A program made the translations under genes and the position numbers. Shown one piece after another: positions 34,147 through 44,062 of a stretch of 64,000 nucleotides of DNA (position 1 is the first letter of the stretch; each line of letters opens with the position of its first letter). This stretch comes from Ctenosaura bakeri (taxonomy: Eukaryota; Chordata; Lepidosauria; Squamata; Iguanidae). The notes beneath the pieces were generated by a model. It was not told the DNA's origin. It saw nothing but the letters and a program-made list of their open reading frames with translations, and searched no databases. Location of the stretch: contig CAOLHI010002145.1 in the NCBI GenBank assembly GCA_948474755.1, forward strand, positions 186,001-250,000, in the 5' to 3' direction.

Positions 34147-34510
34147 TGAGAGCAAGAGTTATAAAATCACAGATTTCAGCCATTTCACAAAAGGGGACAG
34201 GTCACCTACAGAATGGATGCTCCCCAGACATCCCCCTCCCTTGGCTGACTCAGCATTCCAGACCCCCTTCTAAGGTAAAATTCTGGATCTGCCTAGGGAT
34301 TGGTTTAATTACTTATTAGAAAGTTCCTGCAACTCTATAACTATTTCCCCTAAAAAAAAGGAAGTTTGTCCCTCTCTGAAGGCACCCATGCACATGCATG
34401 TCTGTATTCTGCTAATCTGCAAATAAACTGGGAATCCTTATCAAGAAACACTCAGCTCTTTGTCTGTTCCTCAGCCCAAAGCTGTTCCTCTTAGAGAGCG
34501 GGAAGTAACA
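34147..34510 (+). mobile_element. 3' LTR of the endogenous retrovirus
   Basis: Begins TGAGAGCAAGAG directly after the purine tract (AGAGGGGGAAAAC) and ends GGGAAGTAACA, so it is bounded by TG and CA. It has a TATA-like TTATAAAAT at about 34159 and the polyadenylation signal AATAAA at 34422. About 364 bp. No second LTR was found. Confidence 0.6.
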
Positions 34511-34734
34511 CTTTACTCCTCATTTTGCTTAGCCAATCTTTTAATCTAATAACTTGTTTTTCTCTTAATAATTTTTCTAAATATCTCAAGTTATGTGGAA
34601 ATTTTTTTATATCCACAACTGGACTTAGTGGTGAATATATTGGACTAAATTTTTTTATATTTATACCAAATTAACAACAACAACATAGTAATATTTGGGC
34701 CAAAGAGTTGTGTCTATTCCATCTCACATAACTA

Positions 34735-34932
34735 TTTGCTGCTGTGTTCCTTCAAGTCATTTCTGACATATGGCAACCCAAAGCACAGGTTTCTTGGCAA
34801 GGTTTGTTCAGAGTTGGTTTGCCTTTGTCTTCCTCTGAAGCTGAGAGAGCGTGACTTGCCCAAGGTCACCCAGTGAGTTTCCCTGACCAAGCAGGGATTC
34901 AATACCTGGTCCACTACACTACTCTGGCTTAT
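34735..34932 (-). mobile_element. tRNA-derived SINE, nearly complete
   Basis: Complement of the SINE family: CCTTCAAGTCATTTCTGACA, TTCTTGGCAAGGTTTGTTCA, GACTTGCCCAAGGTCACCCA and a tRNA-like end with a B-box-like GGATTCAATAC. Confidence 0.88.
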
Positions 34933-35345
34933 TATTGACTCTAAGACCCAAGCAATAATGACAACATAAGATTGGCATTACGTAAAAGTAGGTGACAAAG
35001 ACATTGAAATATTTAAAGGTTACCTTAACTCAGTCATAAATAAAAATGGAGACTTTAATCAAGAAAACAGAAGAAGACTAGGTCTTGCGGGGGCAGCTAT
35101 GACTAGATAAGATCTGCCACTATAAAGATATATAATTGAATACCAAAGTCAGGATCATCCATGATATAGTAATTCTGATACCTGTGTATGAATTTGAAAG
35201 CTGGACAGTGAAGAAAGCTGAAAGGAAGACAATGCATTTGAAATGTGGTACTGGTGGAGAGTTCTGTGGATGGCAGGTGATCCTCTGGAATCCTTGTCTG
35301 ATCTCTGGAATAGGGAAATGGCCCGGGCAGTGGACAGATTGCCCC
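34933..35345 (+). mobile_element. Bov-B/RTE LINE fragment (C-terminal RT region)
   Basis: A frame reading TKVRIIHDIVILIPVYEFES then WTVKKAERK (about 35142-35230) matches the Bov-B region where related copies read YGCESWTVKKAE. Degraded, with both ends truncated. Confidence 0.75.
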
Positions 35346-35461
35346 TAAGCATCCCCTTCCACAAATTTGAGCCAAGCAAGGCCCTGGTTTCCTAGGGGGC
35401 TGGCAGCAATAAAATGAATGGGATGGAGACTAGTGTGATGTTGGCAGAAGTCTTAGACAGA

Positions 35462-35896
35462 GGCCATTTCCGCACGGGCTTAAAAAACGGTGCAGAACAT
35501 CCTACAGAGAGGATGTCTGCACCTGGGAGTGGACTGGGTCGGACCTACTTACTGTAGATCTACACCTCAGCCCGCTCCCAAATGACCCGAAGTGGTCGTC
35601 TAGTGTGCTTTTGAAAGACCACTTGAAAGAGGTCTTTCGAAAGCATGGAGCGTGCCACTCTGTTCCCGCGCTCCAGTGCAGATTTGCAGGCTTGCACCAG
35701 TGCGAGCCTGTGATCTGCCGGGGATGGGCTGTAGGCTGGCCAGCCTCCACCAACCGGAAGCCGCTGTTTTCAGCCCCGGAGCAGTGCGGAGTGGCGGCCA
35801 CGCACTGCTCCGGACCAGCCTGGACCCAAGTGTCAAGCCCAAAGGTCTGGTAAGTACCGGCATGGGGTGATTCCCTCACCCTGTGCAGAAATGGCT
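35462..35896. mobile_element. Harbinger-like element, third interior type
   Basis: Ends GGCCATTTCCGCAC / GTGCAGAAATGGCT, flanked by AGA/TGA (imperfect 3-bp duplication). The 435-bp interior is GC-rich and shares no obvious sequence with the other types. Confidence 0.75.
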
Positions 35897-36104
35897 TGAG
35901 TCTGACCAAACATGGGCTAGAGACCTTGGAAGGCTTACGCTCTGGCAATGATGGCACTGAAGAAACCATTACATCTGCACAGTCTTGTCCAGCAGAGCTG
36001 TTGCAAGTAGCCAGGACCTTTTACACTCTGGCGCACAAGAGGAAAATAAAGACCAGTCAACTGTGAAGAATTTGCAAGACACTTTGCAGAAAAAAAATAA
36101 TTTG

Positions 36105-36287
36105 GGCCATTTCCGCACTACAGTGTTAAAGTGCTGCTATTCCACTATCAACCTCCTATTGAATTCTGGGGCACTTCACATTCTCAGCCAAAGAGCTCTT
36201 TGGTCTCAGTAAACTACAAACCCCAGAATTCCACAGGGCGTTGAAAGTGGAATAGCAGCAGTTTAACACTGTAGTGCGGAAATGGAC
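36105..36287. mobile_element. Palindromic MITE, Harbinger-like, copy 6
   Basis: Ends GGCCATTTCCGCAC / GTGCGGAAATGGAC with TTG on both sides (36102-36104, 36288-36290). The arms carry the usual TATTCCAC..CAACCTCC / GGCGTTGAAAGTGGAATA block. Confidence 0.88.
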
Positions 36288-36290
36288 TTG

Positions 36291-37196
36291 GATGCTGTTG
36301 TTGAGACAGACCCAATAGATGTAACCTTGGCACCAGCTTAGCCTGTATTATTGGATACATTTCAATTTGCATAGCCTGAGGATATGGACAGGATCCTTAG
36401 AGAGCCACCATTTTTATACTGGATTCTGGAGGAAGGTAAACAAATAGACGCTTAATACAGACAAGATAGAGGGACTCCTCCTGTTTAAGTCGAAAGGCAG
36501 ATCAGGGAGTAGGCACTGTGTCTGTGCTGAATAGGATTATGCTTCCCCTGAAATATCAGGTTTGCAAGTTGAGTGTTCTCTTGGACTCTACTCTGAGCCT
36601 AGATGCCCAGGTTGCAGCACTGGCCAGGAATGTGTTTGTCTGGTTAAAACTTTTGAACCAGCTGTGACCTTTCCTTGAGATGTCAGATCTGGCTACAGTG
36701 ACACATGCCTTGATTACATCTCAGTCAGACTAATGTAACACACTCTGTGTGGGGCTGCTTTTGGAAACTGTCCTGAAACTTTAGCAGCAGAAGCCAGAAA
36801 GCTGACCAGTGCCAGTTATAGGGAGCATATAACTCCCTTGTTAAAACAGCTTCACTGGCTACCTGTTTGTTTCTGGGCACAATTTGAAGCACTGTGCATG
36901 ACCTATAAAGCCCTCAACAGCCTAGGTCCAGATTATTTGAAAGACCATATCTCCCTGTATAAACCTTCCAGAGCTTAAAAATCTTCAGAGGAAGGCTTTA
37001 TCTTTGTCCTGTTTGGTGAGGACGCAGGAAAGAGCCGTCTCAGTGGCTGCTCTCGCCCTTTGGAACTACCTTCCACAGGAGACCAGGCTGGCCCCCTCCT
37101 TACTTACCTTTTGCTGTCAGGCTTTGAGTATGTGATGAACAGGTAAGCTTTCTATTTTACTGAGACGTTTATTTGTTTTTGTAAAAGCTTTTCTAT

Positions 37197-37198
<2 letters not shown>
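36291..37198 (+). mobile_element. L2-like LINE, 3' part of ORF2 and 3' end
   Basis: The translated plus strand, across several frames, gives VLLDSTLSLDAQVAALARN and MSDLATVTHALITS. Farther on it gives CNTLCVGL and then HWLPV-, YKALN- and LWN-LP-like blocks, the ordered C-terminal region of L2/CR1-group reverse transcriptases. Multiple stops. The 3' end runs into (AAT)n. Confidence 0.75.

Positions 37199-37246
<48 letters not shown>
37199..37246. repeat. (AAT)n microsatellite
   Basis: About 16 AAT units between the L2-like 3' end and a retroposon-tail block. Confidence 0.95.
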
Positions 37247-37247
<1 letters not shown>

Positions 37248-37740
37248 TCCTGCCTCTCCCCATGGATTGAGGCGGTACTACAACAATACATTAAATACAT
37301 TAAAGCATTAAAATAAAACCAGTCCTCCCCACCCACAGACCCATCTAAAACCAACCCCCTAAAACACATTAACTACATTAAAGAACAGGAGGACAGTTGG
37401 TGGGAGGTGGTGGAGTACTAGTCTGGGAAGGCCTGTCGGAAGAGAACAGTCTTGACCGCTTTTTTAAAGCAGTCAAGACTGGTAATGTGCCGGGTCTCCT
37501 CCGGCAGGCCACTCCATAGCTTGGGAGCGATAGAAGAGAAGGTCCTCTGGGTAACTGCAGCCAACCTAGTTCTGACTGGCTACAGTAAGTTCTTCCCAGA
37601 GGACCTTAGTGTGCAGGGCGGATTATTTTACATAATTTAATATGGTTATTTAAATTGTTTTAAACTATATTGTAAATGTTTTTAACTTTTCTGAAAGCTG
37701 CCTCTCCCACTCAGGGAGAAGGGTAGCTTATAAATACAAT
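37247..37740. repeat. Compound LINE/SINE 3'-tail fragments
   Basis: Starts with CCTGCCTCTCCCCATGG (complement of a tail) and ends with CAGGGAGAAGGGTAGC, TTATAAATACAATAAAT (a tail in the forward direction). The middle (GACCGCTTTTTTAAAGCAGTC, GGGTCTCCTCCGGCAGGCC) is a dispersed-repeat type I cannot name. GACTGCTTTAAAAAAGCGGTC forms a perfect local palindrome near 37454-37474. Confidence 0.5.
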
Positions 37741-37744
37741 AAAT

Positions 37745-37960
37745 AAATAAAATAAATACCATAGACTTCCAAAAAGACAAATAAATGGGTCCCAGAGTAA
37801 ATCAGGTCCATACTCACCCTAGAAGCGGATATGATTAAACTGATGCTATCTTACTTACCCTGGGACAACTTGAATCATTAGATAAGACAGTAATGCTCAG
37901 TAAAGGAAGGCAGTAGGAAAAAAGGAAGACTGTATTACTGAAGGAGTGATTTAGTAAGGG
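37745..37960 (+). mobile_element. Bov-B/RTE LINE 3' fragment
   Basis: Reads LTLGQLESLDKTVMLSK-like text (about 37840-37900) followed by RQ-EKRKT, corresponding to the Bov-B C-terminal block that reads RRADSLEKT-MLGK in related copies and is also seen at 16340-16420. Short and diverged. Confidence 0.55.
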
Positions 37961-38489
37961 GTTAAACTGTGGCCTTGAATTTGCAAAATCTGCATTGGGC
38001 TGTTAATAAGAAGGTGTCTTAGCATCTATAAACCAAAGCTGACTTGATGGCAATTAACCAGAAAAACACACTAAAAATATTTTCACTAACATTTGCTGAA
38101 CCTGTTTTCACAAATTTCTTTGTCAGCTGTGTAATCATGATTAGAATAGTAAAAATGGATCAAACATCAGAAATCCATTTCAGATCCTTGACATTTAGCA
38201 AATCAGTCAACTGCATTCACATTCACAACAGATGCATGAACCAGATCTATACCATAATAAGATCAAATTACTACTATCAGGTATGCAGTGTGGGTTTGTT
38301 ATATCATTTTACCCTAGGAAACAGCTGTAGCTCCATGCTTTTGGGGAAGGTAAATGTGACATGAAGAAAAGTACATACAGAGCCACTTTTCATGCAACAA
38401 ACTGAAACCAAAGAAGTCTTGCACTTGCAAGGATGTCTTTAAATGATCACTTGCTTCAGAGGATAAGCTACTCAAAAGTTTCAATTAAT
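37961..38489. other. Intergenic, nothing recognised
   Basis: AT-rich. The last 15 bp (38475-38489) is the target-site copy of the following L1. Confidence 0.5.
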
Positions 38490-39985
38490 TTTTACTAGAA
38501 ATTTGGGAAGATGATCCTGCAAACAACAGACAGAAATTATTACAACGTATGTTGTTGGCAGCGAGACTAGGGCCCTTTTCGCATGGGCTTTCTGTCGCGC
38601 GACAGCCCCGTGAGCCTCGCGGGAGTGGGAGCATCGCTCTGCACGACGCACTCCCACTTCCGCCGGGCTCACGGGGCTGAAGCGGCGCAATCGCAGGTTT
38701 TTTGATTTTCGCCTCAAAGCGAAAATCACCTGCGCTCGCGCAACGCTCCTAGCACCCGCACGCACTTACCTCCTGTGTGGAGCGTCGGGGAGGCGACCGG
38801 GTCGCGCTTCCTTCCCTCCGCCCCTGCGGAAGGAAGGGGCGGGGCGCTAGCGCGACGGACGCGACACCTCCTGCTTCGCACGCACGGGGGGGGAGACGGA
38901 CGCAAGAGCCTCCTGCTTCGCCCGGGGGAGGGCGGCTCGCACGAGAAGCCTCCTCCGGTGCCACTTCCCCGCTCATTCCTTCGCCTGCGGAAGGAAGGAG
39001 GGGGAAGCGGCAGCCTCCCGGAGAAGGCTTCTTGCGCGAGCCGCCCTCCCCCGCTCGCGCGAGAAGCCTTAATGTGAAAAGGGCCTAGGATATGCAAAGT
39101 ACTGGAGAAAAGTGGAAATCCCATTGATGACTGAGTAGTTTAACAGATTAATGGAAATAATGGAAATGGATGAATTTACACCAAGATTAAGGGGTCAAGC
39201 AGAAGATAAATTTATTTCTGAGTAGAAATGTTTATTTTTTAAGAAAGAATGAAGGTGAATTGATGACAATAGGCTTTAAACTTGCACAAGATTTTAAGGA
39301 TAGATTTTCAATTTTTGGCTTATAGTTAAATGAGAAAGGTACTAGGAAAATATTAGATGAATTTAATTTGTTGCCTTTTCATAATATATTCTATATGTAA
39401 TTACAGATTATAGTGTGATGAATGTTGTTCTAAATTTACCAATAATTCTTAAGAACTAATTACTATTTTAATGATTATTGTGTAGTAGAATATTATTGAA
39501 ATAATTTTCGGCTCAATTAATATGATGTCATTAGTTTTGTTATAAATAGAATTAGAACAATTTACTTCAAAATAGCAGATTTATATTATTAGTTGAATAC
39601 CATAAGTGAAAGTCTTTATTTTTTGTGGTTACAATTTAATAATTAAATCTTTTTTGTTTTGTGTTTAAGTTATAAATACTATGAACAACAAAATTAACTT
39701 AGAGCATAGGTAATGGTTTAAGACAGTTAAATACAACTATTTACTAGGAGCTGCTTGCAACAAGAGTGGGAATGAACTTTTAAAATTTATGTTTCTTAGT
39801 TTAGTTGTTTAGGTTAGTTTAGTTTTACATTGATAGTTTAGTTAATTAAGATTTATTGTTATATAGGTGTATTGTTTGTATTGTTTTTCTTTTTTGGATT
39901 AGTTTGGTGTATGAATATGTTTTGTATTGTTTACTTGTGTTTATATGTTTTGGTTTAATGTTTAATAAAAATTTTTTAAAAACCC
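38490..39985 (+). mobile_element. 5'-truncated L1 LINE, split by a MITE
   Basis: The 3' part of L1 ORF2 plus the 3' UTR and an A-rich tail (AATAAAAATTTTTTAAAAA). It is flanked by a 15-bp duplication AAAGTTTCAATTAAT (38475-38489, 39986-40000). The ORF2 C-terminal frame (QRMLLAARLGYAKYWRKVE) is interrupted at CTA|G by the element at 38571-39085. A stop follows soon, so the coding part is short and decayed. Confidence 0.8.
38571..39085. mobile_element. Harbinger-like element, fourth interior type (CpG-rich)
   Basis: Ends GGCCCTTTTCGCAT / ATGTGAAAAGGGCC, flanked by TAG (38568-38570, 39086-39088). The insertion is precise: the L1 frame on either side becomes continuous if the element plus one TAG is discounted. 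The interior is very CpG-rich with nested inverted pairs (TGTCGCGCGACA; GATTTTCGCCTC..GCGAAAATC). It would score as a CpG island despite being a transposon. Confidence 0.88.
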
Positions 39986-40029
39986 AAAGTTTCAATTAAT
40001 ATTCCATTCTAACTGAAAATAGTCAAAGC

Positions 40030-40780
40030 CAGTGGTTCTTAACCTTTTCTTTACTTAGGACCCCCTGTAAATATAATTTGTTGCTGGGGACCCCCAAGAC
40101 TTAAATATTTATTTAATTATTTACATTTTTATTTATATATTAAAGACTTCTGGAGATGATTCCTATCTCTGCTCAAACACTGGGTGACCTTGTTCAAATC
40201 ACACTATTTCAGTCTCAGAGGAAGGCAAAGGCAAACACCCTCTGAACAATTTTTGCCAAAAAACCTTCTGTGATAGGTTCACCTTAGGGTTGCCATTAAA
40301 TCATAAGCCACTCTACTGCCCCTGACAGGGGGAGGCTCTTTCTACCCATCATGTCTCTCACCTTTGAAAACTGACCTGTGGTGACCATAAGCCCTAAGAC
40401 AAACCTATCACAGGGTTTTTCTTGGCAAGACTTGTTGCTTTTACCTTTCTCTGAGGCTGAGAGAATGTGACTTGCCTAAGGTCACCCAGTGGGTTTCCAT
40501 AGCTGAGTGGGGATTCAAACCCTGGTCTCCAGAGTCATAGTTCGGGTGCGTGCACATACCTGCTGCCATGTTCCTTTTGTCAGGGATTCATAGTGGGGGG
40601 TGCGAATGCTGAAACCGTGCCTTTGTTGAAACTGCTCCCTTGGCATCCATGCACAACTCTCACTGTCATGTATGTGTTGCTGCTGCTGCTTTTGTTGTCC
40701 AGTAGTAGGACTTTGCAAACCCCCTGTGAGAGCTCCATAGACCCCCCCAGGGTCCTCAAACCCCAGGTTAAAAACCACTG
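40030..40780. mobile_element. hAT non-autonomous element with two SINE pieces inside
   Basis: Ends CAGTGGTTCTTAACC / GGTTAAAAACCACTG with 8-bp flanks GTCAAAGC/GACTAAGC (6 of 8 identical). The interior contains a plus-strand SINE 3' part (about 40177-40310) and a minus-strand SINE (about 40370-40545). Confidence 0.78.
40177..40545. mobile_element. Two tRNA-derived SINE copies in opposite orientation
   Basis: 40177-40310 (+) has CTGGGTGACCTTGTTCAAAT, CTCAGAGGAAGGCAAAGGCA and GATAGGTTCACCTTAGGGTT. 40370-40545 (-) has GTTTTTCTTGGCAAG, CTTGCCTAAGGTCACCCAGT and a B-box complement GGATTCAAACCC. Together they form a long imperfect inverted repeat. Confidence 0.82.
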
Positions 40781-41157
40781 GACTAAGCTAATGAGTCAAA
40801 TATGGTATTTAAACAGGATAGTTATCCCTAGTTTTGTTATGATTTATTATGCAAATGATTATGGGTGTAAGTGATTATTCATTATTCAACTCTTACCCAG
40901 GGTACCTCTCTACTGGAGGGAGAATATTGGGCTAGATGGATTTCCTTTTTTCACAGCCAGCATGGTTACCGGTCACAGTTACTGGGCATCCTGGAAGTTG
41001 GGGCCTAAAAAAAAATAACTCTTGCAAGCTTTGCTTGTAAAAGAGTACAAACAGAGTCAACTGCCATTATTTCACAGTTGCATAGGTACATTTGAAAAAA
41101 ATAACCCTTGTCTTGATAAATTACACAGAAGCATAGTTCCAGCCATGTTTCTGTTTG

Positions 41158-41396
41158 TTGTTATTGGGTGCCTTCGAATTGTTTCATACTCATGGCAAAC
41201 CTAAGTTGAACTTATTACAAAGTTTTCTAGCCAAGATTCGTTCAGCAGGGGCTTTGCCATTGCTTTCCTCTGAGGCTGAGAGAGGGTGACCTGCCCAAGG
41301 TCACCCATTGAGGTTCTATGGCCAACAGAGGGTTTAAACTCTGGTTTCCCAGAGTCTTAGTGAAACACGCAAATTACTACACTGCACTGGCTCATT
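41158..41396 (-). mobile_element. tRNA-derived SINE
   Basis: GGTGCCTTCGAATTGTTTCA, TGAGGCTGAGAGAGGGTGAC, CTGCCCAAGGTCACCCATTG and a tRNA-like end near 41390 (TACACTGCACTGGCT). Diverged. Confidence 0.82.
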
Positions 41397-42586
41397 TCTG
41401 TGTATATATAAATGTGAATCAGAACTCATGGGAATCCTAAGCATTTTTGACCTTTTTGCAAAACAAGAAGTGAGAAGCTGGATATTTTGCTTGCTTGCTT
41501 GTTTGTTTTAAAAGGAAGGCACTTCTTGATCTTTGGTGATTCTCCTATATAGTCATACTACATCCACAAACTAGGAATAGTAAATAATTTTGAGGGACTC
41601 GAAGTTCTACAGTGTTTAAGATATCATATATTTATAAGAGACAGCCATATTAAGGTGCAGTTCTTTATATGCATTCTCTGTGATCAATGAAACTTATTTC
41701 CAAGTAAGTGGGTAGAAAACTGCAGCCTTTGTTTGTTGCAGTGGACACACCTGAAGGAGAATCTTGTGCAATTTTGAAACATAACAGATTGTGGAATCAA
41801 CTTTGTGGAACAAACTTTTGGGATTAAACAAACTTCATCAGATGCAGTCTTTTTCTCTAAGTCAAATCTTAACTTTGACATTCTAAAAGATGATGATCTC
41901 ACTCTTCCACCAAGGAGCATTTTTCCCCCTCATAGTAGCAATCTTTTAAAAATTATTTATTAATTTTAACACAATCTAATTCACTAAGTAAAATACATTT
42001 AGAAAAAAGGGGAAAGAAAAAAGAGACACCCGCCCCCCCAATTAAACTAAGATACTGAGCATTGACTTACTGGCACAGAAAAGGTCTCTGGTTTCCTCAA
42101 ACCAAATTGTGATGAAAGAATAAAAAAGGAAAAAATATTATTCTACCATTACAGATCCCACCGAATAACCTTCCTAATAGCCACAGCCACAGATGATTGC
42201 ATCCTCAAATTTCTTATTGCTCAAAAAGTCCATAAACAGATCCCAATCTTTCAAAAAACTTAAATTGGCTTATCTTTTAAAACCTCAGCCTGCCAATTTG
42301 GGCCACCTCAGCAGCCTCCCTGCTTTAGTCTGTTTCCCTCCCAGGACCAGGTTTTGCTACGATTTCAGCTCCAGCCTAGGGCCAACTCCATCCACTCCTA
42401 TGGCATATTAAGGAAAACTTCAATAATGAGTTTCGAAGAGTCCTTTAATTAAGCATAATTTTAAATTTACTATTAAATGAGATTACAACTCCAGCGGGCT
42501 GTAGAAACACTGGCCGGCGGAGCATCTCAGAAGCTTTGCTTAAAATGGGACCAACTTTTCTCCCCCATCCCGCTTTTTGCCTCCCA
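41397..42586. other. Intergenic; possible L1 3' tail at about 41945-42250
   Basis: The AT-rich start (TTTTAAAAATTATTTATTAA) followed by A-rich, C-containing sequence resembles an L1 3' UTR in minus orientation. No borders were found. No gene. Confidence 0.35.
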
Positions 42587-42756
42587 GGCCATTTCCGCAC
42601 TAGACTGCCATAGTGCTCCTGTTCCACTTTCAACACCCTATGGAATCCTGGGGTCTGCAGTTTGGGGAACGGCTTCCCTCAACTCCAAACCCCAGCGTTC
42701 CACAGGACGTTGAAAGCGGAACAGTAGCGCTATAACGGTCCAGTGCGGACATGGCC
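42587..42756. mobile_element. Palindromic MITE, Harbinger-like, copy 7, next to the IL17RB promoter
   Basis: Ends GGCCATTTCCGCAC / GTGCGGACATGGCC, flanked by CCA (42584-42586, 42757-42759). It lies about 490 bp upstream of the IL17RB start codon and directly abuts the CpG-rich region. Confidence 0.88.
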
Positions 42757-42759
42757 CCA

Positions 42760-43246
42760 GTGAGCCCTCAAGAAGTGCCTTATGGAAGTCATCTTAACGA
42801 CCACCGCGCCCCCTACGCCCTGCGCCAACCGGGGCTGCCGGGGCGGGGGCCCAGAGCAGGTGTCGCCGTCCTCCCTGACTTTACGAGGGAAGGAGCCCAA
42901 CGGCTCAGGCAACCTCGGGCCGCGCGGCGAGAAACCGTCGGCCGCGCGGCGAGAAACCGTCGCCCGCGCCGCCTCCCCCGCCCTTCCGCGTGAGGGGCCT
43001 CCCCGCCGGCTCCTCGTCCCTCAGCCCGAGGCCCCCCGGGGCTCCGTGCTGGCAGGAGTGCCTCTCAGCCGCTGTTTTGAGTCATGGGCGGGGAGGCAGG
43101 CTGCGGCGAGCGTGGGGAGGAGAGACACAAATTGGCGCGGAGAGGGCCCGCCGATAAATGGGCCGCTCGACCTTCTCCCGGGGGCCAGAGACGGGAAGGC
43201 CAGCGGGGCCGGCCAGGTTGGCGACCGCGCTGAGGAGCGACAGAGC
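42760..43246 (+). promoter_or_regulatory. IL17RB CpG-rich promoter and 5' UTR
   Basis: A GC- and CpG-dense block leads up to the IL17RB start. Visible elements are a GC box GGGCGGGG at 43086-43093, an inverted CCAAT (ATTGG) at 43131-43135 and an AT-rich GATAAAT at about 43153-43159 that could act as a weak TATA. The likely start of transcription is within about 100 bp upstream of the ATG at 43247. A minus-strand transcript (alternative CHDH start) could also arise here but nothing in the sequence proves it. Confidence 0.65.
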
Positions 43247-43254
43247 ATGGCGGG

Positions 43255-43285
<31 letters not shown>

Positions 43286-43330
43286 GGCGCGGGGCTGAGC
43301 GGGCGCGGGGCTGAGGGAGGCTCCCAGCCG
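43247..43330 (+). CDS. IL17RB: IL17RB, first coding exon (signal peptide)
   Basis: Twenty-eight codons starting MAGLLLLLLLLVLGAG and ending SQP, followed by a consensus donor (CCG|GTAAGC at 43331). It encodes a typical signal peptide: short N-region, eight to ten leucines, then small residues. The exon itself has no residue that identifies the gene. The assignment rests on its position upstream of clear IL17RB ectodomain exons on the same strand, the CpG promoter, phase 0 and the known exon plan of the human gene (a short signal exon). The ATG has G at +4 and is the first one in the CpG-rich leader followed by a signal sequence. A different gene's first exon cannot be fully excluded. Confidence 0.75.
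43256..43279 (+). repeat. (CTG)8 trinucleotide run encoding the leucine core
   Basis: Eight uninterrupted CTG codons form the hydrophobic core of the predicted IL17RB signal peptide. Being a pure triplet repeat, its length may vary between individuals. Confidence 0.95.
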
Positions 43331-44062
43331 GTAAGCCGAGCCGCCGGTCCCCTTCCTTTCCTTCCCTCCGAAGCTGTGGGCTTTGCGTTGCCGCTCTTTA
43401 ACGTCCTCTTTTCTCCTAGCCGTTAGGCTTGGCGGAGGTTCCAGCTCTTCGAATGTCTTTCTTCTGAGGGAGCCCTCCTTCCGAAAGCCCTGTGGAAAAA
43501 GTGTGCCTCTTTATGGGTCTCCGGCCGTTGGAGGCATCATTTTACCCTTTTCGGGTTTATTTTCCCCTTTACTGGCGTGTTTTTAAACAGGGGGTTTCCG
43601 TGGGTGAGTGGGGAACTGAACCCTGGGCTCCAGGGTTGGAGCCCAGTGCTCAAACCACTACACCGCACTGTCTCTCCCTATATGTCTACTCAGAAATAAG
43701 CTGTGTTGAATTTTATGGGACTCGCTCACCTATTTTTGTGTATAGGGTTAATTAGATGACAGATATACCGGAGTTAATGTAATAGATGTATTCTTAATAG
43801 AAAGGTTTGTACCAGAGGCAGAAATGACACGGAAAGAATGGAGATGATAGGTTCCCACACCACGAAAAGGAAGAGCCAGTCAACATGTTTCAGCAGACTT
43901 TTTATGCAAAACTAACAGGATGCAGATGTGAAAGGATCAACAACACCAAATAAGCCTTGCATAAGTAAAGGAAAACATGAGCCTTCTAGAGGCCACTTGA
44001 AAGGTTCTTCCAAAGTGGATCAGCCTCCCTTTTTTTCTGATTTCCATTTTTGTGCCCAAACT
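43331..44062 (+). other. Start of IL17RB intron 1 with a SINE head
   Basis: 43592-43676 (-) is the tRNA-like head of the SINE family (GGGGAACTGAACCCTGGGCT, AACCACTACACCGCACTG). The rest is unassigned, and the short second coding exon expected from the human gene was not seen here. Confidence 0.5.

Noticed and set aside
42782..43426. 214-residue open frame overlapping the IL17RB promoter and exon 1
   Set aside because: Runs through the splice donor in the same low-complexity GC context; only the part from 43247 with a signal peptide is convincing.
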